Origin: Lachnospiraceae bacterium
Lineage (GTDB): Bacteria > Bacillota > Clostridia > Lachnospirales > Lachnospiraceae
Direction of reading: 5' to 3'
Assembly (NCBI GenBank): GCA_024698705.1
Contig: JAILQX010000029.1
Location: 62,001 to 126,000 of the forward strand
Length of the DNA: 64,000 nt
The notes under the pieces are model-generated. The model worked only from the letters and a program-made list of their open reading frames with translations, made no database searches and was not told where the DNA came from. The translations under genes and the position numbers were made by a program. This document shows, one piece after another, positions 55,612 to 64,000 of this stretch. How positions within the stretch are numbered: position 1 is the stretch's first letter; each line of letters opens with the position of its first letter.

Positions 55612-56571
55612 TCAGAACACAAGAAATATAAACAATATATTAACCACTGCCTGGATTATCATGAATCTGAATACACAATGCATGTTTTCCCAGCCCATCT
55701 TCTTTCGCACATGGTCATGAAGCGGAAATGTTATATTCTTGAAAATGTGTATCTTGCATGTTTTGATAAGCGTGATCTTCACAAGACCGAGGCCTCCGTC
55801 AAGAATGATCATGACAGCGAGCGGAATGATGATAAAGATACTTCCTGTCTTCATGGCTGCGATCGCAAGAAAGAAGCCCATTGCTCTGCTTCCGGCATCT
55901 CCCATCATGAGAATGCTCTTAAATGCATTAAACCACAGATATGCAAGAAGGCATACGACAAAAAGGATGATATGATATCCGTCACTTCTTTCAATACCTT
56001 CAAATGTCAGTACTCTGTATATTGAGAGCAGAGTTACGATCGAAAGGCTTGCGGAAAGTCCGTCAACACCATCCGCACAGTTAGTCACGTTGATCATGCC
56101 CCATACAGCGGCGACGATCACAATGCCCATGATGATAACCGGGAAATGTACAGTATTGTAGCCGAAAAGAATAAATGTAACATCCGAACCGTTAAACCAT
56201 ATGTAATTGACCGCAACAAGCACCGCTATGCCAAGATCCAACAGTCCCTTCTTCACACGTCCCCACGGCATTACTGCCTTATCATCAAGAAAGCCGGTTA
56301 CCATACAGCCTGCCATCAATATAAGATATACGAAAAATTCAAGATCGACCGGTCCGAATATAAGATAACTTACTATAAAAGAAAGGACAAAGAAAAGGCC
56401 CGCTCCCTGAGGCTTCCCTTTGGATGCCTGCCCGTCATGAGCATATTCCTTGCCTCTGTCGAGAGGAAGATATTTCATCAAAAACTTTGTTGAAAAGAAG
56501 GTTGTAAAAAAAGCAAATGCAATACCGAGTAAACTTATAATGTGATCATATCCAAAACAATAATAAAGCAT
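55612..56571 (-). CDS. MraY-family phospho-N-acetylmuramoyl-pentapeptide transferase, divergent
   Basis: 319-residue multi-span membrane protein of the MraY/WecA family, which attaches sugar-phosphate to undecaprenyl phosphate. Seen: HDGQASKGKPQGAG in place of the usual TPTMGG, the active-site NVTNCADGVDGLSASLS, MGDAGSRAMG, and PLHDHVRKKMGW where canonical MraY has PLHHHFE. The DGVDG aspartates and GDAGS remain, so catalysis is likely, but the substitutions argue for a paralogue or a lineage variant. It is a single gene with promoter TTGACC-N17-TATAAT, far from any mur cluster seen here. Confidence 0.85.
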   Translation of the reverse strand: MLYYCFGYDHIISLLGIAFAFFTTFFSTKFLMKYLPLDRGKEYAHDGQASKGKPQGAGLFFVLSFIVSYLIFGPVDLEFFVYLILMAGCMVTGFLDDKAVMPWGRVKKGLLDLGIAVLVAVNYIWFNGSDVTFILFGYNTVHFPVIIMGIVIVAAVWGMINVTNCADGVDGLSASLSIVTLLSIYRVLTFEGIERSDGYHIILFVVCLLAYLWFNAFKSILMMGDAGSRAMGFFLAIAAMKTGSIFIIIPLAVMIILDGGLGLVKITLIKTCKIHIFKNITFPLHDHVRKKMGWENMHCVFRFMIIQAVVNILFIFLVF

Positions 56572-56602
56572 ATAGCGTACCTCTGTTCAAATCATCCTTT
56601 GT

Positions 56603-56631
56603 ATTATAATGTATGCATCTTAAACGGTCAA
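56603..56631 (-). promoter_or_regulatory. Promoter of the MraY-like gene
   Basis: Minus-strand TTGACC (56626-56631), 17-base spacer, TATAAT (56603-56608), about 35 bases before the ATG at 56571. Confidence 0.7.
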
Positions 56632-56701
56632 ATCCGATACATCTCACGGTAAATAAAACAATGATCTGCATGTATCAAAGACTTTTGTATTTTCCTGTAA
56701 A

Positions 56702-56729
56702 TAAAAAAGCCGGGGGATATTCTCCCCCG
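56702..56729 (-). terminator. Terminator after the EF-G-2-like gene
   Basis: 7-bp stem CGGGGGA / TCCCCCG (56711-56729) followed on the minus strand by GCTTTTTTAT. Ends 15 bases after the stop at 56744. Confidence 0.9.
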
Positions 56730-56743
56730 ACCATATATCATCA

Positions 56744-58837
56744 TTAGTCTTCCGTGTTGTTCTCCGCAACCTTTGCCGCTCTTGCCGCAACTTCCTTCTC
56801 CTGAACATCAGAAGGACATTGCTCATATCTCGCAAACTCGTATGAATACTCACCTGCGCCGCCGGTCATGGATCTTAAGTCCGTACAATAATTGAATATC
56901 ATACTCATGGGTATCTCGGCCTCGACTGTCTGCTTTCCGTTGCCTATGGGATTCATGCCGAGCACACGTCCTCTTCTCTTGTTGAGATCACCCATAACAT
57001 CACCCGTATTGGCATCCGGAACGGTAACCTTTAAGCTCATGATGGGCTCAAGCAATACCGGCTTGGCTTCCATGAAGCCCTTCTTGAATGCCTGGATCGT
57101 AGCCATCTTGAATGCCATTTCGGAAGAATCTACCGGATGGTAAGATCCATCGTATAATACAGCCTTAACGCCAACAACGGGATAAGCTGCCAGAGGTCCT
57201 CTGAGGACTGAATCCTGCAGACCTTTTTCAACCGCGGGGAAGAAGTTCTTCGGAACCGCTCCGCCGACAACCATCTGTTCAAATACATAAGGCTTTGAGA
57301 TGTCGCCGCTGGGCTCGAATGTCATCTTTACATGACCGTACTGGCCGTGTCCGCCTGACTGCTTCTTATACTTATACTCAACATCCGACTTCTTGTTGAT
57401 AGTCTCTCTGTATGCAACCTTGGGATCGGACATCTCTATCTTAACCTTGTATTCGTTCTCAAGTCTGCTTGCAACGATATCAAGATGCTGCTCGCTCAAT
57501 CCGTAAAGAAGGAGCTGTGAATTCTCCGAATCATTGATATTCTTGAGTGTCAAATCTTCATGCATCATCTTCTGCAAACTCTGACTGATCTTATCGATAT
57601 CAGCCTTGTTTACTGCTTTATATCTTCTGTATGTGTAAGGAACAGGCATATCAACCTTTCCGTACATGATCGTGTTGGCCTTTGTTGAGAGCGTATTGCC
57701 CGTACGCGCAGCTGTCAGTTTTGCGATTGCACCGATATCACCGGCATGGAGTTCTGCAACCTCAATAGGCTTGTTGCCCTGAAGGACATACAACTTACCG
57801 ATCTTCTCTTCAACCTCTTTATCCTTGTTGTAGATCTCATCGCCTGCCTTGAATACGCCCGAATAGATCTTTACAAGACTGTATTTGCCGATAAACGGAT
57901 CCACGATGGTCTTCCAGATATATGCACTCTTCGGCTTAGAGAAATCATAATTTGCTTCGAATACTTCATTGGTCTTCATCGAAACTCCGGCAACTGTCCT
58001 GTTCTCCGGGCTCGGGAAATACTTAACTATGTCATCAAGCAACGTATATACGCCCTGGCAAAGGATATTGGATCCCATTGACATAGGGACTATAGAACAA
58101 TCATTGATATTGGTACGAAGTGCAGATCTTATCTCGGCTTCAGAGAAGGTCTCACCGCCGAAATATCTTTCCATCAGATCTTCGCTGGTCTCTGCTACAG
58201 ATTCCATAAGCGTATCTCTGCAAATACCGAGGTTTTCCTGATTGTAATCGGGAACCGGACATTCCTTGACCTCTTTACCTTCCCATCTGTAGCCCTGCTC
58301 CGTTATGACATTGATATATCCGACAAACTTCTCATTTTCACGGATCGGCAGATGGAACGGAGCCATCTTCTTGCCGAATTTAGCCGTAAGATCTTCAACG
58401 ACCTGACGATATGATGCATTGTCGATATCCATATTGGTTACGAAGACCATACGGGGAAGTTTGTATTTTTCACAAAGATCCCAGGCTTTGTAGGTACCCA
58501 CTTCAACGCCTGATTTACCGTTAACAACTATGATAGCCGCATCAGCCGCGCTTGCTGCTTCTTCCGCTTCTCCGGCGAAATCAAAATATCCCGGTGCATC
58601 GATAAGATTGATCTTGCAACCCTCCCACTCAATCGGTACAACCGATGCGGAAATAGAAAAGTTTCTCTTAATTTCTTCCTTACCGAAATCGCTTACGGTA
58701 TTGCCGTCCGATACCTTACCCATACGGGATGTGATACCTCCGAGATAAGCAGCCGCTTCAACGAGTGACGTCTTACCCGAACCGCCATGACCGAGCAATA
58801 CGACATTACGGATTTTGTCTGTTGTGTAAATGTTCAT
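56744..58837 (-). CDS. Elongation factor G-like GTPase (EF-G-2 type)
   Basis: 697 residues with EF-G domains I-V in order. Domain I: G1 GHGGSGKT at 16-23, G3 DAPGY at 80-84, G4 TNMD at 134-137. Later: GGAVPKNFFPAVEKGLQD and the C-terminal GRVLGMNPIGNGKQTVEAEIPMSMIFNYCTDLRSMTGG. The usual EF-G G3 DTPGH has Tyr instead of the catalytic His, and G4 NKxD is TNMD. These features mark the EF-G-2/EF-G-like paralogue rather than the housekeeping fusA. Start GGAGG 7 bases before ATG 58837; promoter candidate 58943-58971; single-gene unit. Confidence 0.92.
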   Translation of the reverse strand: MNIYTTDKIRNVVLLGHGGSGKTSLVEAAAYLGGITSRMGKVSDGNTVSDFGKEEIKRNFSISASVVPIEWEGCKINLIDAPGYFDFAGEAEEAASAADAAIIVVNGKSGVEVGTYKAWDLCEKYKLPRMVFVTNMDIDNASYRQVVEDLTAKFGKKMAPFHLPIRENEKFVGYINVITEQGYRWEGKEVKECPVPDYNQENLGICRDTLMESVAETSEDLMERYFGGETFSEAEIRSALRTNINDCSIVPMSMGSNILCQGVYTLLDDIVKYFPSPENRTVAGVSMKTNEVFEANYDFSKPKSAYIWKTIVDPFIGKYSLVKIYSGVFKAGDEIYNKDKEVEEKIGKLYVLQGNKPIEVAELHAGDIGAIAKLTAARTGNTLSTKANTIMYGKVDMPVPYTYRRYKAVNKADIDKISQSLQKMMHEDLTLKNINDSENSQLLLYGLSEQHLDIVASRLENEYKVKIEMSDPKVAYRETINKKSDVEYKYKKQSGGHGQYGHVKMTFEPSGDISKPYVFEQMVVGGAVPKNFFPAVEKGLQDSVLRGPLAAYPVVGVKAVLYDGSYHPVDSSEMAFKMATIQAFKKGFMEAKPVLLEPIMSLKVTVPDANTGDVMGDLNKRRGRVLGMNPIGNGKQTVEAEIPMSMIFNYCTDLRSMTGGAGEYSYEFARYEQCPSDVQEKEVAARAAKVAENNTED

Positions 58838-58942
58838 AAAGTAACCTCCAAGTTTGCGATTTGGTTAATTAGGATTCGGAAATATCTCTAAAAAACCCAC
58901 TGAAAACAGTTTACTAGATTTTAGACAACTTATCAACATTTT

Positions 58943-58971
58943 TATATATATTTTGAACAATTTATGTGCAA
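58943..58971 (-). promoter_or_regulatory. Candidate promoter of the EF-G-2-like gene
   Basis: Minus-strand TTGCAC (58966-58971), 17-base spacer, TATATA (58943-58948), about 105 bases before the ATG. The region is very AT-rich and other hexamer pairs fit almost as well. Confidence 0.35.
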
Positions 58972-59016
58972 ATTGTATATTGTGTTTATATTGTAGGTTA
59001 AATTCAGACAAATTTA

Positions 59017-59050
59017 CAAAAAAATAAAGCCGCTTATCACAGCGGCTTTG
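59017..59050 (-). terminator. Terminator after the ManC/ManA fusion gene
   Basis: 9-bp stem AAAGCCGCT / AGCGGCTTT (59026-59049, loop of 6) followed on the minus strand by ATTTTTTTG. Confidence 0.9.
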
Positions 59051-59058
59051 TGTAAATC

Positions 59059-61257
59059 CTATATTCTTGCTTCAATATACTCAAAATCACCGTTCAAGTC
59101 CATGACTGCATCCGTCGCAGGTACGAACACACAGTTTCCTTTCGTGAATTCAAGTTTTTCATCACCGTGACTTATGCTTCCTTCACCTTCAAGTATGATG
59201 ATCGCGGCAAATGTCTCGGTACTCATGTTAAGTTTGCTCCTGCCCTGACATTTCCTTACCTTTACGGCAAAATATTTACAATCCTTGTTACCCGCATAAC
59301 TAGAAACATCAAGGACATCGAGGGCTTTCTCCAGGTCAAGCTTACGTTTGTTACCGTATTTATCTATTCGGTCAAAGTCGTACAATCTGTAGGTGGAATT
59401 CGAATTCTGCTGTATCTCGCAGATAAGGCAGCCCTTGCCTATCGCATGGACCGTTCCTGCCTCGATATAATAGGTTTCTCCCGGCTTTACATAGACCTTG
59501 TTCAAAAGATCGACTATGGTCCCGTTCTCACTTGCTTCCTTAACCTCTTTCTTCGTAACATTTCTGTTAAAGCCGCAGTAGATGTATGAATCCTCTTCAC
59601 AGCTGATTATGTACCACAACTCGCTTTTACCGTACTCATTTTCATGCTCAAGCGCATAATCATCGTCGGGATGCACCTGGATCGAAAGATCCTTTTTTGC
59701 ATCGATCAGCTTGATCATAAGAGGAAAATTCCTCATTCCCTGGAATTTCCATCCGAGAGCATCTTCACCGATCCTTCTGATGTAATCACCGAACAGAAGT
59801 CCTTCGTATTTGCCCGAAGCCACAAGGCTCTGGCCGTCCGGATGTGCCGAGAGCTCCCAGCTTTCCGCCAGGGTTGTAAGATCGGTCTTCTTACCGAATT
59901 CTTTTTTGAGTTTGTTGCCGCCCCACAGATAATCCTTATATGCGGGCGAAAGCTTCACGAACTTGTCATACGTATATCCGAGTGAACCTTCACTGAGGTC
60001 CGAACTGTCCACGCTTATGATATCCTCTTTTTTGAAGACCACATTTGTGGCGGTCTCTATGAATACGAGCATGTTGTCGCTGATACAGCTCAACTGATGC
60101 TCAGTACCCGCATTGATCGAAAGCGTATCTCCCGGCTCGAGTATGATACTTTCATTGCCGACCATCGCCTTGCATCTCCCGCTGACTATACATATATGCT
60201 CGCATTTTCTCGAATGCTTATGATAATATATAGTCTTTCCGGGAAAGATCTTGACCTTTCGTACCTGGTATGCTATCGAAGTGTTCTCTTCGAGGATCTC
60301 GTATGTGCCCCATTTTCTGTAATACAGCTCACTCTTGTTGAAATAATCCCACAGTTCCTTTCTCTCAAGGATTATCTCCTTCAGATCGTTGGACTGGCCC
60401 TTTTGGCCAATATATACGGCATCGCCGGTGTTTACGACGAGAACATCCTTTAAGTGGTTCACAACAACCAACTTGTCATCACATCTGTTGATGACGGTCG
60501 TATTTTCGCATTTGTTGGATATTACAGGCTCAACCTTTGTATTGCCGCGCTTTGAATTGCGCTTGCCTATGGCATCGCGCAGTACAACTTTTTCAAGATC
60601 ATCCAGGCCGCCCATGTCCTGACATTCAAAACTTTGCTCAACCGTTCTTGAACGCTCCGTGTTTTTGAGCATGATGTCGCCGATGCTCAAATGGGGGATA
60701 CTCTTCAGTACATCCGCAGGGAAATAAGTATAATTGCCGATTGTCTTCTTGCGGCTGTACGCCTTTTCACAGGTATCCTTGAGCCCCGGCATGTTGATCG
60801 AGATCTCATTTAAGAAAACACCGTTTTTGAAGATATAAAGGCCGCAATCTCCGATTGTGACGAGATTATCTTTTTTTGCGAGATTTCTTGCCTCTATTAC
60901 GTTATTTTTATATCCTTCACCTGAGATAAGCTGGTCTGAAGCGACCACAAAGATGAGTTCGGAATCGGGCAGTTGAAGTGCGGACAAAAGAACGGCTCCC
61001 GCTGTCCCTCTGCCCTCTTCCTCATATATGCATCTGTAAGTAAGTCCTCTGAAAGCCTTCATCTGACTTTCGATCACGGACTGGTAATCCTTGTTTGTAA
61101 CGATTATGAACTCGTCACAAAAAGACATATTTCTGGCGATCGTTTCCTGAAATATGGAATGATTGTTCTTTATCGTGATGAACTGCTTCGGATAATTCTT
61201 TCGCGACAGAGGCCACATGCGGTCGCCGCGGCCGCCGGCAAGTAAAATACACTTCAT
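59059..61257 (-). CDS. Fusion of ManC-like nucleotidyltransferase, cupin and ManA mannose-6-phosphate isomerase
   Basis: 732 residues, three parts. Residues 1-~280: ManC/GMP-type transferase starting CILLAGGRGDRMWPLSRKNYPKQF (usual GGxGTRLWP), with HSIFQETI, EEEGRGTAGAVLLSAL and FVVASDQLI. Residues ~312-405: MannoseP_isomer cupin (YYRKWGTYEILEE, KIFPGKTIYYHKHSRKCEHICIVSG). Residues ~432-732: class I ManA with zinc ligands around QVHPDDD and GTVHAIG. The ManC part is odd: after VTIG the usual conserved block with the FVEKPD and WNSG motifs is missing and the chain runs straight to DCGLYIFKNGVFLNEI. The ManA part looks intact. Last gene of M18-queA-PilZ. Confidence 0.9.
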   Translation of the reverse strand: MKCILLAGGRGDRMWPLSRKNYPKQFITIKNNHSIFQETIARNMSFCDEFIIVTNKDYQSVIESQMKAFRGLTYRCIYEEEGRGTAGAVLLSALQLPDSELIFVVASDQLISGEGYKNNVIEARNLAKKDNLVTIGDCGLYIFKNGVFLNEISINMPGLKDTCEKAYSRKKTIGNYTYFPADVLKSIPHLSIGDIMLKNTERSRTVEQSFECQDMGGLDDLEKVVLRDAIGKRNSKRGNTKVEPVISNKCENTTVINRCDDKLVVVNHLKDVLVVNTGDAVYIGQKGQSNDLKEIILERKELWDYFNKSELYYRKWGTYEILEENTSIAYQVRKVKIFPGKTIYYHKHSRKCEHICIVSGRCKAMVGNESIILEPGDTLSINAGTEHQLSCISDNMLVFIETATNVVFKKEDIISVDSSDLSEGSLGYTYDKFVKLSPAYKDYLWGGNKLKKEFGKKTDLTTLAESWELSAHPDGQSLVASGKYEGLLFGDYIRRIGEDALGWKFQGMRNFPLMIKLIDAKKDLSIQVHPDDDYALEHENEYGKSELWYIISCEEDSYIYCGFNRNVTKKEVKEASENGTIVDLLNKVYVKPGETYYIEAGTVHAIGKGCLICEIQQNSNSTYRLYDFDRIDKYGNKRKLDLEKALDVLDVSSYAGNKDCKYFAVKVRKCQGRSKLNMSTETFAAIIILEGEGSISHGDEKLEFTKGNCVFVPATDAVMDLNGDFEYIEARI

Positions 61258-61260
61258 GTG

Positions 61261-61605
61261 TCAGTCCTTCTTCTGGTTCTCTTCTACCTGCTGATATATG
61301 GTTATTCTCTGGGAATCCATCTCGGGCATGCCTACGAATATGCCGCCGTATTCAAAATAATCTTCCTTCATCTCTATCCTGACGATCTCAATAAAAGCAT
61401 GGATCACTTCCTTGGTCCATATCGTCAGGAATCCTTCGTAGATATTGCCGATGGCAAGAGGCTCGGTACAGTTGAAGCCTATACCGTTCTTGGATACATC
61501 ATTGATCTCTATCGCAACCTCTTTTGCCTGATCTGCCCCCGAATTAAGCTGCTTTACAATAAGTCTTGAATTCAATTCAGTGCGATTGTATCGTCTTTTT
61601 TCCAT
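61261..61605 (-). CDS. PilZ-domain protein (c-di-GMP receptor candidate)
   Basis: 114 residues from ATG 61605, with GGAGG 10 bases upstream; the longer open frame (to 61671) is not conserved-looking. The PilZ signature is present: KRRYNRTEL (RxxxR-type) near the start and IEINDVSKNGIGFN (the D/NxSxxG motif). No other domain is seen. c-di-GMP binding is predicted from the motifs. The window also encodes an EAL phosphodiesterase at 33607-35025. It overlaps the ManC/ManA start region and lies between queA and the fusion gene. Confidence 0.9.
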   Translation of the reverse strand: MEKRRYNRTELNSRLIVKQLNSGADQAKEVAIEINDVSKNGIGFNCTEPLAIGNIYEGFLTIWTKEVIHAFIEIVRIEMKEDYFEYGGIFVGMPEMDSQRITIYQQVEENQKKD

Positions 61606-61683
61606 ACCCCCAAAACCTCCGTTCTGTGGCTTCAAAGAAGTCCACAATATTAATAATACAGGATTATTCATCCGAAAACAACT

Positions 61684-62718
61684 TTAATCATCGTCAGTTA
61701 TGAACATGGCGTCGCCAAATGAGAAGAATCTGTATCGCTCTTCGACCGCCTGTCTGTATGCTTCAAGCACATTGTCCTTTCCCGCCAGTGCGCTCACCAG
61801 CATGATAAGTGTCGATTCCGGCAAATGAAAGTTCGTGATAAGGCAGTCGAGTATCTTAAACTTATATCCGGGATAGATAAATATCTCCGTATCTCCCGAA
61901 CATGGCTTTAATCTGCCGTTTTCGTCTGCCGCACTTTCTATGGTCCTGCAGCTCGTCGTCCCGACGCAGATTATCCTGCCTCCGTTTTCTTTTGCTGTAT
62001 TTATCTTATCCGCCGCCTCCTTATCTATCATATAGAATTCCGAATGCATATGATGTTTTGTCACATCATCAACCTTGACAGGTCTGAAGGTTCCGAGTCC
62101 CACATGAAGCGTAACATAGGCAAGGCTCACTCCCATATCTTCTATCTGCGTCAGCAGTTCCTTTGTAAAATGCAACCCCGCCGTAGGAGCCGCGGAACTT
62201 CCTTCCAACTTCGCGTATACAGTCTGGTATCTGTCCTTGTCCTTGAGCTTGTGAGTGATGTACGGCGGCAGCGGCATCTCCCCGAGCACCGATATTATCT
62301 CCTCAAAGACTCCGTCAAATTCGAATCTGACTATACGGTTGCCGTCATCGCAGACTTCACTTACCTCGGCCTTTAAACTGCCGTCACCGAATAGGACTCT
62401 TGCGCCTTTCTTTAACTTCTTGCCCGGTTTTACGAGAGTTTCCCAAGTGTAAGTATCCAGCCTTTTAAGCAGAAATACTTCTACGGCCGCACCGGTATCT
62501 TCCTTGATCCCAAGCAGTCTTGCGGGTATGACCTTGGTATTGTTGAGTACAAGGCAATCCCCGGGCTTAAGATATTCGGTTATATCCTTAAATATCCTGT
62601 GTGTGACCTTCCCGTTGTTTTTATTCAGCACCATGAGCCTTGACGCACTTCTGTCCGTTAAGGGATCCTGCGCTATCAGTTCCTGCGGAAGCTCATAGTA
62701 AAAATCACTTGTTTTCAT
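61684..62718 (-). CDS. queA: S-adenosylmethionine:tRNA ribosyltransferase-isomerase
   Basis: Adds the epoxycyclopentane moiety in queuosine synthesis. 344 residues, starting [31 protein letters not shown], the conserved family opening. Later [44 protein letters not shown] and [13 protein letters not shown] follow. ATG 62718 is chosen: TTG 62736 would add six residues but lies too close to its GAGGA, and the family begins at MKTSDF. No tgt is adjacent. Shares an operon with the M18 gene. Confidence 0.95.
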   Translation of the reverse strand: MKTSDFYYELPQELIAQDPLTDRSASRLMVLNKNNGKVTHRIFKDITEYLKPGDCLVLNNTKVIPARLLGIKEDTGAAVEVFLLKRLDTYTWETLVKPGKKLKKGARVLFGDGSLKAEVSEVCDDGNRIVRFEFDGVFEEIISVLGEMPLPPYITHKLKDKDRYQTVYAKLEGSSAAPTAGLHFTKELLTQIEDMGVSLAYVTLHVGLGTFRPVKVDDVTKHHMHSEFYMIDKEAADKINTAKENGGRIICVGTTSCRTIESAADENGRLKPCSGDTEIFIYPGYKFKILDCLITNFHLPESTLIMLVSALAGKDNVLEAYRQAVEERYRFFSFGDAMFITDDD

Positions 62719-62732
62719 ATATTTTCGTGCGA

Positions 62733-64000
62733 TCAATCCTCTGCATTCAAAAATGCCATATATCCAAGATAAGCTTCATACAGATCGGCCTTGCTTATAC
62801 ATTCCCACGGCGCATGCATATTGAGTACCGGAACGCCGCAGTCGATAACATTCATACCGTAGAGTGCAAGGATGTATGCTATGGTTCCGCCACCACCGAG
62901 GTCGACCTTTCCGAGTTCGCCGGTCTGATATGTCACGCCTGCCTTACCCATGATATCGCGCAGTCTTGCAATATATTCGGCGTTGGCATCATTGGAACCG
63001 GATTTGCCTCTCGCTCCGGTATATTTTTCGAGAACTATGCCGTGTCCCAGTTTATTTGCATTTTTCTTATCAAAGCTTGAAGCAAAGATCGGGTCGAAAG
63101 CGCTGCTCACATCACTTGAGAGCATGTAAGAATTCGCAAGACATCTTCTCACCTTCAAATCGCTGTAATCTCCCGTAAGGTTGATGAGCTCTGCGATAAT
63201 ATTTTCAAAATAAAGCGAACGCATGCCGGTAGCTCCGACAGATCCTATCTCCTCTTTGTCAACAAGGATGCAGCATGCCGTTTTCTTAACCTTATCAATG
63301 GCAGTCATCGCCCTGAAACTCGGAAATGCACATACTCTGTCATCATGACCGTATGCGAGTATCATGCTTCTGTCAAATCCTGCTTCCCTTGCTCTTCCGG
63401 CAGGTACGACCTCTATCTCCGCAGAATGAAAATCCTCTTCTTCGATGTCATAATTATTTTTGAGGATCTGAAGGATATTGGCCTTGACCGCCTCCTTTTC
63501 CTTCTCATCTTCGGTCTTAAGAGGCATGCTTCCGATGACAACATCAAGCTGTTCGCCCTCTATTACCTTTGAAGCCTTCTTATCAAGCTGTTCCTGTGAA
63601 AGATGAATGAGAAGATCGGAAATGAAGAAGACCGGATCGTCCTCATCCTCGCCTATGTTGATCTCAACGACCGTTCCGTCCTTCTTCACAACTACTCCGT
63701 GAAGGGCAAGCGGGATCGTAACCCATTGATATTTCTTAACGCCACCGTAATAATGTGTGTCAAGATATGCGATCTCTGTATCCTCATAGAGCGGATTGCC
63801 TTTGAGATCCAACCTCGGCGAATCTATGTGTGCGCCAAGGATGTTCATGCCGTTTTCAAGCGGTTCCTCGCCGATATTGAACATGATAACGGATTTATTC
63901 ATGTTGACGGCATATATCTTGTCTCCCGCAGATATCTTTCTGCCTTCATTGATGATCTTTTCAAGTTCCACATAACCGGCCTTTTCTATCTCATTAACGA
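62733..64000 (-). CDS. M18-family aminopeptidase (start cut off by window edge)
   Basis: Zinc aspartyl/general aminopeptidase of the M18 (DAP) family. At least 422 residues are visible. The frame stays open through GTG 63971 to the right edge, so the real start (some 40-50 residues further by comparison with the family) lies outside. Seen: [19 protein letters not shown] (zinc His-x-Asp), [48 protein letters not shown] (catalytic Glu), and [15 protein letters not shown]. Cytosolic. It overlaps or abuts queA and is the first visible gene of the unit. Confidence 0.94.
   Translation of the reverse strand, partial: VNEIEKAGYVELEKIINEGRKISAGDKIYAVNMNKSVIMFNIGEEPLENGMNILGAHIDSPRLDLKGNPLYEDTEIAYLDTHYYGGVKKYQWVTIPLALHGVVVKKDGTVVEINIGEDEDDPVFFISDLLIHLSQEQLDKKASKVIEGEQLDVVIGSMPLKTEDEKEKEAVKANILQILKNNYDIEEEDFHSAEIEVVPAGRAREAGFDRSMILAYGHDDRVCAFPSFRAMTAIDKVKKTACCILVDKEEIGSVGATGMRSLYFENIIAELINLTGDYSDLKVRRCLANSYMLSSDVSSAFDPIFASSFDKKNANKLGHGIVLEKYTGARGKSGSNDANAEYIARLRDIMGKAGVTYQTGELGKVDLGGGGTIAYILALYGMNVIDCGVPVLNMHAPWECISKADLYEAYLGYMAFLNAED

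Overview
The window is a single-strand stretch of a Clostridia chromosome: 44 protein genes, all on the minus strand, tightly packed, with no RNA genes, mobile elements or CRISPR arrays seen. Gene content and protein style point to a Lachnospiraceae-type anaerobe (Butyrivibrio or Roseburia relatives are a guess from protein flavour only). Supporting features are a Re-type citrate synthase, an NfnAB-type flavoprotein pair, Rex, an EF-G-2-like GTPase, BspA-like leucine-rich surface proteins with (S/T)P(K/D)TGD sorting signals, and zinc-ribbon membrane proteins. Uniform strand suggests one replichore, with transcription probably co-directional with replication.

Layout in plus coordinates (transcription runs right to left). 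1-12.2 kb: a long operon phoH-ybeY-flippase-two flavoproteins-proB-DUF896-5-FTHF cyclo-ligase-proA-miaB-mutS (mutS cut by the window edge inside its Walker A motif). 12.2-12.6 kb: a small stand-alone gene with its own promoter and terminator. 12.7-15.7 kb: nfnA-nfnB (electron bifurcation) plus a zinc-ribbon membrane protein. 15.8-21.6 kb: ftsK-fhs-TPR/chitobiase-like membrane protein. 21.7-31.7 kb: rex-coiled coil-alr-CBS/CorC-yebC-metY and a 1412-residue membrane protein with a huge acidic repeat tail. 31.7-35.0 kb: an EAL protein and an ABC-F ATPase. 35.1-38.5 kb: Re-citrate synthase-gntR-icd, the oxidative route to 2-oxoglutarate. 38.5-46.4 kb: two large BspA-like surface proteins. 46.6-51.7 kb: ABC ATPase-GldF/GldG-type permease-DUF4340-class B sortase. 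51.8-58.9 kb: leuS, an aldo/keto reductase with ferredoxin domain, an MraY-like transferase and an EF-G-2-like protein, each in its own unit. 59.0-64 kb: M18 aminopeptidase-queA-PilZ-ManC/ManA fusion, the aminopeptidase running off the right edge.

Themes. Redox and glutamate: Rex (with a Rex-like operator over its own -35), NfnAB (NADPH from NADH and ferredoxin), NADP-Icd, Re-citrate synthase, ProB and ProA. One-carbon and methionine: Fhs, 5-FTHF cyclo-ligase, MetY. Cell surface: sortase beside its likely LRR substrates, lipid-linked precursor enzymes (MraY-like, flippase), Alr. Cyclic-di-GMP: a predicted EAL phosphodiesterase and a PilZ receptor. The most interesting leads are the GntR-type palindrome sitting on the -10 of the Re-citrate synthase operon, the Rex autoregulatory site, the sortase/ABC/LRR neighbourhood, the ManC-ManA fusion whose ManC part has lost a conserved segment, and the acidic-tail membrane protein. 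Promoters and operators were found by eye and are predictions.
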